In this document: piece after piece, positions 56,554 through 64,000 of the stretch
How positions within the stretch are numbered: the stretch's first letter is position 1
How the letters are laid out: every line of letters begins with the position of its first letter
NCBI RefSeq assembly: GCF_000355695.1
Contig: NC_020891.1
Span: 1-64,000, forward strand
DNA length: 64,000 bases
Source of the DNA: Clavibacter nebraskensis NCPPB 2581
GTDB taxonomy: Bacteria; Actinomycetota; Actinomycetes; Actinomycetales; Microbacteriaceae
Reading direction: 5' to 3'
Notes under the pieces: generated by a model
Told to the model about the DNA's origin: nothing
The model's input: the letters and a program-made list of their open reading frames with translations, nothing else
Databases searched by the model: none
Translations under genes and position numbers: made by a program

Positions 56554-56657
56554 AACTTCACAGCCTAAGGGGCAGACTCATCTTTTCAGAAGCATGGCGC
56601 AATAACCGCCGCTTTGAGGCGTAACTACCCATCCGTCGGTCGCACGACCGCGCGCCT

Positions 56658-58061
56658 TTAATGTGAGCTCCGGTTGAGCGCATCCGCCCCGCGCACCCGC
56701 AGCATGAGCAGCAGCCCCGCGAGCAGCACGATCACGATGCCGATGATCCCGAAGCGCGTGTCGCCCGTGATCGCCACCGCGATGCCGAAGAGGCCCGGCG
56801 CGAGGAACGAGACCGCGCGGCCCGTGGTCGTGTAGAGCCCGAACATCTCGCCCTCGCGGCCGGCGGGGGAGATCCGCGCGAGGAACGTGCGGCTCGACGA
56901 CTGCACGGGGCCCACGAACAGGCAGAGGAAGAGGCCCGTCGCCCAGAAGCCGGCCTTGGCGTCGCCGACGAAGAGCACCGCGGCGCCGCCGAGGATCAGG
57001 CACACGAGCGAGACGAGGATGACGGGCTTCGCGCCGAACTGGTCGTCGAACCAGCCGGCCGCGAACGTGCCGATGCCCGCGACCACGTTGGCCGCGACGC
57101 CGAACAGCAGCACCTCGGTGGTCGTGAACCCGAAGACCTGCGCGGCGATGATCGCCCCGAACGTGAACACGGCGGCGAGCCCGTCGCGGAACACCGCGCT
57201 CGCGAGCAGGAACACGAGCACGCGCGGCGACTCCCGGTACAGCTCGGCGATCCGACGGAACAGGGTGCGGTACGACGCGAGGATCCCCTGCCGCACGCGA
57301 CCCGCCGCCGCGGGGATCTCGGGCACGCCCACCAGCACGGGGATCGAGAACACGGCGCACCAGATCGCCGCCACGAGGATCGCGAGGCGCACGTCGAGCG
57401 CGCCGCCCGCCTCGCCCGACGGCAGCCCGAGGAGCCCGGATGCGCCGGGCGTCCCGAAGTCGAAGAGGAACAGGCCGAGCAGCAGCGCCAGCAGCACGAT
57501 CCCGCCCACGTAGCCCATGCCCCAGCCGAGCCCGGACACGCGGCCGACCGTGCGCGGCGTGCTCACCTGCACGAGCATCGCGTTGTAGTTCACGCTCGCG
57601 AACTCGAAGAACACGTTGCCGGCGGCGAGGAGCACGGCGCCGAGCCAGAGGTAGGAGGGCACGGGTTCCACGAACACCATGCCGAGCATCGCGAGCACCA
57701 CGATCCCGGTGTTGATCCCGAGCCAGAGGCGCCGGCGCCCGGATCCGTCGGAGCGCTGCCCGAGCACGGGCGCGAGCACCGCGATCAGCAGGCCGGCGAT
57801 GGTGAGGGCGAGCGAGATCACGCCGGAGGTGTCGGCCTTGGCGGCCACGAGCGCCGGGTTCCGCGCGTCGTCGCCCGCGGCCGCGACGATCGCGGGATCC
57901 ACGAACAGGCTGCTGGCGAGGTACGTGCTGAAGACGAACGTGGTGACGACCGCGTTGAAGGCGGCGGATCCCCAGTCCCACAACGCCCACGCGGCGACCC
58001 GTCGGCGGGGAGGGGTGGTGGGGTCGGGCGCGTGCTCGGCGGCGGGCGCGGTGGTGCTCAT
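56658..58061 (-). CDS. UMF1/Atg22-type MFS transporter
   Basis: The 467-aa protein has about 12 hydrophobic segments. It opens with the UMF1-family stretch WALWDWGSAAFNAVVTTFVF, followed by LAPVLGQRSDGSGRRR after helix 2 and GPVQSSSRTFLARISP in the second half. Members include yeast Atg22 amino-acid effluxers; the bacterial substrate is unknown. The last residues (LNRSSH) and a TAA stop fall where the low-GC DNA begins, so the native C-terminus may have been replaced by the insertion. Confidence 0.88.
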   Translation of the reverse strand: MSTTAPAAEHAPDPTTPPRRRVAAWALWDWGSAAFNAVVTTFVFSTYLASSLFVDPAIVAAAGDDARNPALVAAKADTSGVISLALTIAGLLIAVLAPVLGQRSDGSGRRRLWLGINTGIVVLAMLGMVFVEPVPSYLWLGAVLLAAGNVFFEFASVNYNAMLVQVSTPRTVGRVSGLGWGMGYVGGIVLLALLLGLFLFDFGTPGASGLLGLPSGEAGGALDVRLAILVAAIWCAVFSIPVLVGVPEIPAAAGRVRQGILASYRTLFRRIAELYRESPRVLVFLLASAVFRDGLAAVFTFGAIIAAQVFGFTTTEVLLFGVAANVVAGIGTFAAGWFDDQFGAKPVILVSLVCLILGGAAVLFVGDAKAGFWATGLFLCLFVGPVQSSSRTFLARISPAGREGEMFGLYTTTGRAVSFLAPGLFGIAVAITGDTRFGIIGIVIVLLAGLLLMLRVRGADALNRSSH

Positions 58062-58133
58062 GGTCGCAACCTAGTCGGTGGACGTGTCGCGGCAGGGTCG
58101 CCGGGCGAACGGGCCCGCCCCTACGCTGGCCCG

Positions 58134-58886
58134 ATGGACGGACCCCTCGAAGGCGGCAACATGAACCGCGTCGAGCGCGAGGGCGACGCCGTCACGCGCG
58201 ACGCCGGCCCGTGGACCCTCACCGTGCACCGCTGGCTGCGGCACCTCGCGCTCGCGGGCGTCGAGGGGATCCCGCAGCCGCTCGGCATCGAGGGCGGCCG
58301 CGAGCGGCTGACCTTCATGCACGGCACCGTGCCCGTCTACCCGCTGCCGCGCTGGATCTGGGCCGACGACGTGCTGGTGCAGGCCGGCCGCCGCCTCCGC
58401 GAGCTGCACGACGCGAGCATCGGCTTCGCGCTCGACGGCGCGCTCTGGCAGTCGGTCGCCAAGGTGCCGAGCGAGGTGATCTGCCACAACGACTTCGCGC
58501 CGCACAACCTCGTCTTCGAAGACGGCCGCCTCACGGGCGTCATCGACATGGACATGGCCTCGCCCGGCCCGCGCATCTGGGACATCGCGTACCTCGCCAC
58601 GCGCGCGGTGCCGCTGTCCGGTTCCGCGCAGGACGGCGCGCCCGGCATGGACGACGCCCGTCGCCGCGTCGCGCTGCTGCTCGACGCCTACGGATCCGAC
58701 GCCACCTGGGCCGACGTCCTCCGCGTCGCGATCCTGCGCCTCCACGACCTCGCCGCGATGTCGCTCGCGAAGGCCGACGAGCTCGGCAAGCCGCACCTCC
58801 GCGACGAGGCCGCCTACTACGAGCGCGACGCCGCGTTCCTCCGCGGGATCCTCGACGCCGAGCGCGCGCACCCCGGCCCGGCCTGA
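58134..58886 (+). CDS. Aminoglycoside phosphotransferase (APH)-family kinase
   Basis: The 250-aa protein has the APH/choline-kinase fold. The catalytic loop is VICHNDFAPHNLVF (HxDxxxxN), and the metal-binding IDMDMASPGPRIWDIA replaces the usual DWE/D-x-D. Phosphorylation of a small molecule is likely; resistance should not be assumed, as many members are metabolic kinases. ATG at 58134, divergent from the UMF1 gene (72 bp between starts) and convergent with the MarR gene (4 bp). Confidence 0.85.
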   Translation: MDGPLEGGNMNRVEREGDAVTRDAGPWTLTVHRWLRHLALAGVEGIPQPLGIEGGRERLTFMHGTVPVYPLPRWIWADDVLVQAGRRLRELHDASIGFALDGALWQSVAKVPSEVICHNDFAPHNLVFEDGRLTGVIDMDMASPGPRIWDIAYLATRAVPLSGSAQDGAPGMDDARRRVALLLDAYGSDATWADVLRVAILRLHDLAAMSLAKADELGKPHLRDEAAYYERDAAFLRGILDAERAHPGPA

Positions 58887-58890
58887 CGCC

Positions 58891-59388
58891 TCAGCCGCCC
58901 GATGCGCCCGGGTCCGGCCCGTCGATGGTGTGCGCCGTCATCGCGATCGCGGCGCGCGCGATGTCCTCGGCCGTCTCCTCGGTGCCGAGCGCGGGGGAGG
59001 CCCGCAGCGCCACGGCGGCCGCCTCGCGGTAGTCGGCGTCCATGCGCGCGAGCGTCTTCCGCCCGGCGGCGGTGAGTTCGAGGAAGACGCTGCGGCGGTC
59101 CCGCGGGTTGGGCACGCGGTCGAGGTGCCCGGCTCCCACCAGGCGGTCGATCACGGCGGTCACCGCGCCCGTGCCCATCGAGATCTCGGCGGCCAGGTGC
59201 TTCGGGGTCATCCGGTGGAGGTCGCCGACCACGCTGATCACGGTCAGGTCGGTGACGTTCACCCCGATGTCCTGCGCGATGCGCGTGCGCAGGTGGCGCT
59301 GCGCGGTCTCGACCATGTGCAGCGCGTTGGCGAGCGCCTCCACGGCCGCGGCGTCGTCGCGGCGGGGAGCGGTTCTCTCCGGGCTCAT
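58891..59388 (-). CDS. MarR-family transcriptional regulator
   Basis: From ATG 59388 the product is 165 aa. Its winged helix includes LTVISVVGDLHRMTPKHLAAE, then ISMGTGAVTAVIDRLVGAGHL and the wing NPRDRRSVFLEL. An upstream in-frame start would add 52 residues of non-conserved sequence. It is divergent from the TasA-like operon (228 bp between starts), so it is a candidate regulator of that surface system; no palindromic operator was picked out. Confidence 0.87.
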   Translation of the reverse strand: MSPERTAPRRDDAAAVEALANALHMVETAQRHLRTRIAQDIGVNVTDLTVISVVGDLHRMTPKHLAAEISMGTGAVTAVIDRLVGAGHLDRVPNPRDRRSVFLELTAAGRKTLARMDADYREAAAVALRASPALGTEETAEDIARAAIAMTAHTIDGPDPGASGG

Positions 59389-59616
59389 GTCGGGTGTCCC
59401 TGCATCGGTGGATCCGGCGGATCCATGGGCGGTCCAGCGACTGTAACGCGCCCTCGCGGCCGCGATCCCCTCGGCGAACACGGTGCCCCCGCAGTGGGGG
59501 TATTGCGCGGAATGCGAGTAGCTGCATCTTCGAGTTACTTGCAAAGCGAGTCACCGAGCTTCTTCCCCAGGGGCTCACCCAGCCCCTTCCTCCCCCTACA
59601 GACCCGGAGCCAGAAC

Positions 59617-60288
59617 ATGTCGCACCACACCGCCGCCGCCACCAAGAAGACCACGCGCGTCCGCTTCGCCCCCCTCGCCATCGCCACCGGCGTCGCCGCC
59701 GCCGTCCTCCTCTCCGTCTCGATGTCCGGCACGCTGTCGGGCTTCGTCGCCTCGATCACCAACGACACCAACACGGCGGCCTCCGGCTCACTGGTCATGC
59801 AGGAGTCGCAGGCCGGCGCCAACGGCGCCCCCACCGTCACCTGCCTCAGCACGAGCGCCACGTCCGGCGTCGACTCGAACGCCGCCACCTGCTCCACCAT
59901 CAACAAGTTCGGCGGCTCGACCGCGATGATGCCCGGCCAGACGGTCACGAGCGTCGTGAGCATCAAGAACGTCGGCACGACGCGGGCCTCGACCTTCACG
60001 CTGACCCCCGGCGCCGCCTGCACGCAGATCAAGAACGGCACCGTCAACGGCTCGGCCACCGACTTCTGCTCCAAGCTCAACGTCGTCATCACGGCCGCGG
60101 GCAGCGCCACCCCCGTCTACTCCGGCACCGCAGCGGCCCTCGCCGGCTCCTCCGCCAAGACGCTGACGGCCCTCGCCGCCAACGCGAGCACCGACTTCAC
60201 CTTCGCGGTCACGCTCGACTCCTCCGCCGGCAACACGTACCAGGGCCTCGGCGCCTCGCTGCCCCTCACCTGGACCTTCGCGGGCTAG
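59617..60288 (+). CDS. TasA/camelysin-like exported surface protein
   Basis: The 223-aa precursor has a basic start, a hydrophobic signal segment (about 17-45) and a mature part that opens ASITNDTNTAASGSLVM, typical of SipW-dependent TasA/CalY-type proteins. Beta-rich Thr/Ser/Ala repeats and four cysteines (at TVTC, ATC, ACTQ and DFCSK) follow. In Bacilli, TasA forms matrix fibres and is processed by SipW; here a SipW-like peptidase is the next gene. It ends 21 bp before a strong hairpin. Fibre formation is inference. Confidence 0.8.
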   Translation: MSHHTAAATKKTTRVRFAPLAIATGVAAAVLLSVSMSGTLSGFVASITNDTNTAASGSLVMQESQAGANGAPTVTCLSTSATSGVDSNAATCSTINKFGGSTAMMPGQTVTSVVSIKNVGTTRASTFTLTPGAACTQIKNGTVNGSATDFCSKLNVVITAAGSATPVYSGTAAALAGSSAKTLTALAANASTDFTFAVTLDSSAGNTYQGLGASLPLTWTFAG

Positions 60289-60308
60289 TCCCACCCAGCC
60301 GGATCCCC

Positions 60309-60334
60309 GCGGGGCCGCCGAGAGGCGGCCCCGC
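60309..60334 (+). terminator. Hairpin between the TasA-like gene and the signal peptidase gene
   Basis: A perfect 11-bp stem (60309-60319 with 60324-60334) closed by a GAGA (GNRA) tetraloop lies inside the operon. It could partly terminate transcription or stabilise the 3' end of the surface-protein message, giving more substrate than peptidase. Confidence 0.7.
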
Positions 60335-60374
60335 ACCCCATCCCCCTCGAAGCCCCTGACCCGGGAGGCGCACC

Positions 60375-61439
60375 ATGACCGACATCCAGGACCGCCCGAC
60401 TGCCCCCACGGTCGGCACCACGACCGACACCACGGCGATCGACGCCCTCGAGCTCGACCTCGAGCTGGAGATCGACCTGGACCTGGAGCTCGACCTGGAG
60501 CTCCGCGCCGAGGACCTGCACCTCGAGCCGACCGCGCCGGTGCTCCCGGCCCTCGTCGTCCCCGCGCCGGTCGTCCCCGCCCGCGGCGCGGCCCGTCGCG
60601 CGGCCCGCACCTCCCGCGTCGTGCGCCGCCGCACCGTCGTCATGTGGGCGGCCACCGTCCTCCTCACCGCCCTCGTCGCGACGACGCTCCTCTTCCAGGC
60701 GTCCGGCGGCCGCTGGTTCGTCGTGCAGACCCCGTCGATGGGCACCACGGCCCCCGTCGGCACGCTGCTGCTCACGACCCCCGTCCTCCTCGAGGACGTC
60801 CAGCCCGGCGACGTCGTCAGCTTCCACCCCTCCACCACCCCGGATGAGACGTACACGCACCGCGTCATCGCGGTCGACGCCGACGGCCTCACCACGCAGG
60901 GCGACATCAACGGCGCGGTCGATCCCTGGAAGACCGACCAGGCGCACCTCGTCGGCGAGGCCACCACGATCCTCCCGGGCTTCGGCTGGCTCGCGAAGGG
61001 CGTGCCGCTGCTCGTCGCCGGCTTCGTCATCGTCATGGTCCTGACCCGCCTCATCGGCTCGCCCACGCACCGCGCCTCCATGCGCATGCTCGGCGGCGCG
61101 CTCGTCGCGGCGCTCACCGTGTTCGTGCTCAAGCCCTTCGTCGGCCTCGTCGTGCTCGACGCCGCGACCCGCGGCAGCGACGTCGAGGCGACCGTCGTGT
61201 CGACCGGCATGCTCCCCATCCGCATCGCGGCCGAGGGCGGCACCCACGCCACCCTCGCCGCCGGCCGGGTCGGCACCATCACCGCTCCGGCGGGCGAGGC
61301 CGGGCGCTTCTACGACGTGTCCTCCACTCTCGACCTGCCGCTCTGGGGTTGGATCCTCTTCTTCGGCGTCTGCTCGCTCCCCCTCCTCGCCACGCTCGTC
61401 GTCGGCCTCCCCGCCGAGCCCGAGGAGCGTCGCGCGTGA
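60375..61439 (+). CDS. sipW: SipW/ER-type signal peptidase I with Leu/acid repeat N-terminus
   Basis: This is a membrane signal peptidase. A helix at about 87-107 precedes catalytic S121 in VQTPSMG; H162 in YTHRVIAVD replaces the bacterial Lys, and D177 is in TQGDIN, marking the SipW/ER class. Two further helices (about 204-224 and 235-255) and a C-terminal one follow. The first 85 residues are unusual: residues 25-50 alternate leucine with Asp/Glu (LELDLELEIDLDLELDLEL). At 354 aa it is much longer than typical SipW (about 190). It should process the TasA-like protein and probably the LamG protein. It overlaps the LamG start (GTGA). Confidence 0.88.
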   Translation: MTDIQDRPTAPTVGTTTDTTAIDALELDLELEIDLDLELDLELRAEDLHLEPTAPVLPALVVPAPVVPARGAARRAARTSRVVRRRTVVMWAATVLLTALVATTLLFQASGGRWFVVQTPSMGTTAPVGTLLLTTPVLLEDVQPGDVVSFHPSTTPDETYTHRVIAVDADGLTTQGDINGAVDPWKTDQAHLVGEATTILPGFGWLAKGVPLLVAGFVIVMVLTRLIGSPTHRASMRMLGGALVAALTVFVLKPFVGLVVLDAATRGSDVEATVVSTGMLPIRIAAEGGTHATLAAGRVGTITAPAGEAGRFYDVSSTLDLPLWGWILFFGVCSLPLLATLVVGLPAEPEERRA

Positions 61440-62278
61440 GCGTCGCCGCCCGCCTCGCCGGGATCGCCGCCTCCGTCTCCGCGGTCGCCCTCGGCGCCGT
61501 GCTCCTCCTCGCGCCCGGCACGAACGGCGCCTACAGCGCCGCCATCACGAACTCGAACAACAGCGCCGCATCTTCCGCCGCCTTCTTCACGTGCTCGAGC
61601 GCCTTCGCGGCCGACAAGGCCAACGCGCTGTTCGCCTACCCGCTCAACGAGGCGACGGGATCCACGACCGCCGTCGACGCGGCCACCGGCTCCTACCCGG
61701 GCACGTACCGCGGCGGCATGACGAGCGACACGACGAGCACCCGGGCCTGCCCGCGCGACACCGGCGGCGCCTACGTGCTCGACGGCACCGATTCCGTCAC
61801 CAACGCGCTCCAGGCCCAGGGCCCCGCGACGTTCAGCACCGAGGTGTGGTTCAAGACGACCGTCAAGGGCGGCAAGCTCATCGGCTTCGGCAACTCGCAG
61901 GCCGGATCCTCGTCCGCCTACGACCGCCACACCTACGTCTCCACGACGGGCCAGCTGGCCTTCGGCACCTACAACGGCGGATACCAGACGATCACGAGCT
62001 CGGCCAACGTCGCCGACGGCGCCTGGCACCACGTGGTGGCCACCATGTCGCCGAGCACGGGCATGACCCTGTACCTCGACGGCGCCCGCGTCGCCCAGAA
62101 CACGGCCTTCACGGCCCCGGAGAGCAACAGCGGCTACTGGCGCATCGGCTACGACAACACGTCGGGCTGGCCGAACGCGGGATCCAACTACTTCGTCGGC
62201 AGCATGCGGTTCGCGGCCGTGTACAAGACGGCGCTCACCGCGACGCAGGTGCAGAACCACTACACCGCGGGCCGCTGA
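61436..62278 (+). CDS. Exported LamG/concanavalin-like domain protein
   Basis: The GTG at 61436 overlaps the signal peptidase stop. The 280-aa protein has a signal segment (about 5-28) and an NGAYSAAITNSNNSAASSAAF start of the mature region like that of SipW substrates. A LamG/concanavalin A-type jelly roll follows (about 60-275), with FSTEVWFKTT, GAWHHVVATM and MTLYLDGARVAQN. Such domains bind glycans or proteins. The three-gene unit thus encodes two exported surface proteins and their likely peptidase. A strong terminator follows. Confidence 0.85.
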   Translation: MSVAARLAGIAASVSAVALGAVLLLAPGTNGAYSAAITNSNNSAASSAAFFTCSSAFAADKANALFAYPLNEATGSTTAVDAATGSYPGTYRGGMTSDTTSTRACPRDTGGAYVLDGTDSVTNALQAQGPATFSTEVWFKTTVKGGKLIGFGNSQAGSSSAYDRHTYVSTTGQLAFGTYNGGYQTITSSANVADGAWHHVVATMSPSTGMTLYLDGARVAQNTAFTAPESNSGYWRIGYDNTSGWPNAGSNYFVGSMRFAAVYKTALTATQVQNHYTAGR

Positions 62279-62282
62279 CGCG

Positions 62283-62314
62283 ACGACGGGACGGCCGGTC
62301 GGCCGTCCCGTCGT
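62283..62314. terminator. Bidirectional terminator after the LamG gene
   Basis: A 14-bp perfect inverted repeat (62283-62296 with 62301-62314) with loop GGTC lies between the convergent LamG and lipoprotein genes. Confidence 0.8.
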
Positions 62315-62330
62315 GCGTGCGTGCCCCTGG

Positions 62331-63302
62331 TCAGCTCGCGGGCACCACGTCCCAGTGCTCGCGGATGAGGCCGCCGTCGACCCGGAAGATGTCGGCCGCG
62401 AGGAACGGGTCGTCCGCCTTCGCGCCGACCGGCTGCGAGAAGGTCCAGACGAGGTCGTCGTCCGCGATCGAGATCACGGACTGCTGCGCTGGGAACTGCG
62501 CGCCGCCGGAGAAGAAGGCCTTGAGCGCCGCCGTGCCGTTCGCGGCGACCGTGTTGTGCTGCAGGTACGCCGGGTCGAAGGAGCGGTCGAGCACGCTCGC
62601 GTCGTGATCCCGGAAGAGCGTGTCGTAGGCGCCCACGGCCAGCTGCCGGTTCGCCTCCTCCTGCTGCTCGGTCAGCTCGGGCGCGTCGGCCTTCCCCTGG
62701 TAGAGGTCGCTGAACATCGTGTTCGTGTTGCCGCTCGCGGGCGTGCCCTGCGGCACCGGCTGGTGGAACGACCAGACCGCGGTGACCTTGCCGTCCGCGA
62801 GGCGGAAGAGGTCGACGGCCGCTTCGCCGGTGCGCTCGTCGTCGGGCTTGGAGGTGATCTGGTAGTGGACGGCCACGAGGTCACCGTCCGCGGCGATGTG
62901 CTTGACCACGGCCTGGGCGCCGGGCACCCGCTGGTGCGCGGTGGCGAACTCGTCGAGGAACCCGCCGGGGCCGGCCTTCGCGCCCGTCCCGTTGGCGGTC
63001 GCATCGGGCGCGATGGTCGCGATCGCGGCGGCGTTCGCCGCGGGGGAGGCGGGATCCGGGAACGCGGCGGTGAACAGCGCCGAGATGGTGTCGGCGTTGC
63101 GGTCCTCCGCGTCGGAGTCGCTGCGGTCGGCGGTCGTGCCGCCGTCGCCCGATGCGGTGGCGACGGCGGTGGTCGTGTCGGGGGCGGCGTCGGTCGCGGC
63201 GGATGCCGCGCCGGGAGCCGAGCATCCGGCGAGGACGACCACGCCGGCGAGGGCGGCGGTGCCGCGGGCGAGCAGGGAGACGGGGATTCGTTGAACGCTC
63301 AT
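62331..63302 (-). CDS. Lipoprotein with two SnoaL/NTF2-like domains
   Basis: From ATG 63302 the protein is 323 aa. A lipobox VVVLAGC places the acylated cysteine at residue 27. A Ser/Thr/Asp linker leads to two tandem alpha+beta-barrel domains of the SnoaL-like (nuclear-transport-factor-2) type. Each ends with a similar stretch (VDLFRLADGKVTAVWSFHQPV and DIFRVDGGLIREHWDVVP). Such folds can be ester cyclases or binding pockets; no activity can be assigned. It should be anchored outside the membrane. Confidence 0.82.
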   Translation of the reverse strand: MSVQRIPVSLLARGTAALAGVVVLAGCSAPGAASAATDAAPDTTTAVATASGDGGTTADRSDSDAEDRNADTISALFTAAFPDPASPAANAAAIATIAPDATANGTGAKAGPGGFLDEFATAHQRVPGAQAVVKHIAADGDLVAVHYQITSKPDDERTGEAAVDLFRLADGKVTAVWSFHQPVPQGTPASGNTNTMFSDLYQGKADAPELTEQQEEANRQLAVGAYDTLFRDHDASVLDRSFDPAYLQHNTVAANGTAALKAFFSGGAQFPAQQSVISIADDDLVWTFSQPVGAKADDPFLAADIFRVDGGLIREHWDVVPAS

Positions 63303-63448
63303 GCACACACGATGCGATCCGCGGCTGGAGATCTCCGACGTGCATGGATACGGCGTCCGACAGCTGTTCCTGGTAGGCCACGCGCGGGGCGGATCGTCCG
63401 GTCACGGTCGCGCGGGACCGCCCGCCCGCCCGATCGCCCCTCCGTTCC

Positions 63449-63485
63449 GAAGCCCCTGCGCCGGGTCCGAGTCACCCGGCAGGGG
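63449..63485. repeat. Imperfect hairpin upstream of the lipoprotein gene
   Basis: An 8-bp stem plus a 6-bp stem separated by a 2-nt bulge (63449-63464 with 63472-63485) and a 7-nt loop lie in the 349-bp gene-free stretch 63303-63651. Nothing else but the terminator at 63582 is recognisable there. It could be a leader structure or a terminator remnant. Confidence 0.4.
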
Positions 63486-63581
63486 CTCCCTCGCTGCGCA
63501 TGCGAGGGGGCCCCGCCGCATTCGGGCGGGTCGCTCCCGCATGTGCGTCCGGCCACCGCGGTCGCGGTCCCCCGGCGCACG

Positions 63582-63616
63582 ACGAACGGCCCGGCGTCGT
63601 GGGCCGGGCCGTTCGT
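63582..63616 (-). terminator. Terminator of the gene at the right edge
   Basis: A perfect 14-bp inverted repeat (63582-63595 with 63603-63616) with a 7-nt loop lies 36 bp past the stop at 63652. Confidence 0.8.
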
Positions 63617-63651
63617 GGTGGTGCTGCCCGGGGTCGAGCCCGGGGTGGGTG

Positions 63652-64000
63652 CTACTTGGTGTTGACGGTGATCTTGGCGATGCCGACGACGAGCTGGTCG
63701 GTGACCGCGGTCGTGCCGAAGGTGCTGTTCAGGAGCGCGGCGGCGTCGGGGCTGACCTTGACGGTGGTGCCCTCGAGGACGGCGTTGTCGCCCTCCATCT
63801 GGAGCGGCTTCAGGGTCGTGCCGTCGAGGTTGAAGATGTAGACGTCCTTCATGACCTCGCCGTCGCCGACCTGGACCGATCCGGTGAGGCGGCTGGTGCC
63901 GGGGTCGATGACGAAGTCGGTGAGCTTCACGACCGTGGAGCCGGCGGTGAGGCTGATGCCGGAGCCGGAGTGGTCGATCTCGCCCTGGACGTAGGGGCGG
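63652..64000 (-). CDS. Partial gene, probably exported beta-rich protein
   Basis: Only the last 115 codons are in the window; the frame is open to base 64000 and continues beyond it. The visible part is beta-rich, with VKLTDFVIDPGTSRLTGSVQ, a central VYIFNLDGTTLKPL and LLNSTFGTTAV near the end. It closes with LVVGIAKITVNTK. The Thr/Gly/Val composition suggests an extracellular domain, but no family is recognised and the N-terminus is missing. Confidence 0.75.
   Translation of the reverse strand, partial: RPYVQGEIDHSGSGISLTAGSTVVKLTDFVIDPGTSRLTGSVQVGDGEVMKDVYIFNLDGTTLKPLQMEGDNAVLEGTTVKVSPDAAALLNSTFGTTAVTDQLVVGIAKITVNTK

Noticed and set aside
63622-63645. CCCGGG-containing inverted repeat near the right-edge gene, considered as a tRNA T-arm
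   Set aside because: No acceptor, D-arm or anticodon stem can be folded around it.

Overview
This window looks like the replication-origin end of a high-GC Gram-positive (actinobacterial) chromosome. Codons end almost always in G or C, and the order dnaA-oriC-dnaN-(gnd)-recF-dciA-gyrB-gyrA-DUF3566-tRNA-Ile-tRNA-Ala-ppiA-rhomboid-crgA-sortase E-pabA-pknB-pknA-pbpA-rodA-pstP-fhaB-fhaA is the conserved actinobacterial core. The protein sequences suggest Microbacteriaceae, most likely Clavibacter; that genus call is inference.

Bases 1-25.6 kb are the core. The first block (1-11.2 kb, + strand) is replication initiation and topology: DnaA, the sliding clamp, RecF, the DciA-type helicase loader and DNA gyrase. 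oriC lies in the 540-bp dnaA-dnaN gap. A second cluster of DnaA-box-like 9-mers sits about 12 kb away, between the rhomboid gene and crgA. The second block (25.3-16.2 kb, - strand) is one tightly overlapping operon for cell elongation/division and its Ser/Thr phospho-signalling: two FHA proteins, a PP2C phosphatase, the SEDS polymerase RodA, a class B PBP and two receptor kinases. crgA, sortase E, a 52-aa membrane peptide and pabA flank it.

Bases 25.7-41.6 kb are accessory metabolism and stress genes: an MprF-like/two-component operon whose response regulator is frameshifted, a cysteine-free L36 paralogue divergent from a degenerate COG0523 (CobW-like) protein with a perfect inverted repeat between them (a Zur-type arrangement), RecQ, a FAD monooxygenase/MarR pair, glutaminase and a sugar-isomerase/oxidoreductase pair.

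Bases 41.7-43.4 kb hold a lower-GC XRE-ImmA/IrrE plus PIN-domain pair that looks like a toxin-antitoxin or defence module. A one-base loss in a C-run has altered the 3' end of its first gene. Then come a divergent MFS/TetR pair with tandem operators (44-46.4 kb) and a two-gene unit for a secreted four-cysteine peptide and a 57-aa membrane protein (46.8-47.4 kb). A carboxylic acid reductase with its own phosphopantetheinyl transferase, next to an SDR, fills 47.75-52.8 kb.

Bases 52.8-64 kb hold small membrane paralogues, an exported Ig-like repeat protein, pyroglutamyl peptidase, a clearly foreign low-GC gene (55.5-56.6 kb), a UMF1-type MFS transporter, a small-molecule kinase, a MarR regulator and a TasA-like/SipW-like signal peptidase/LamG surface-protein operon. 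A lipoprotein and a gene running off the right edge complete it. No transposase, rRNA or CRISPR array was seen.
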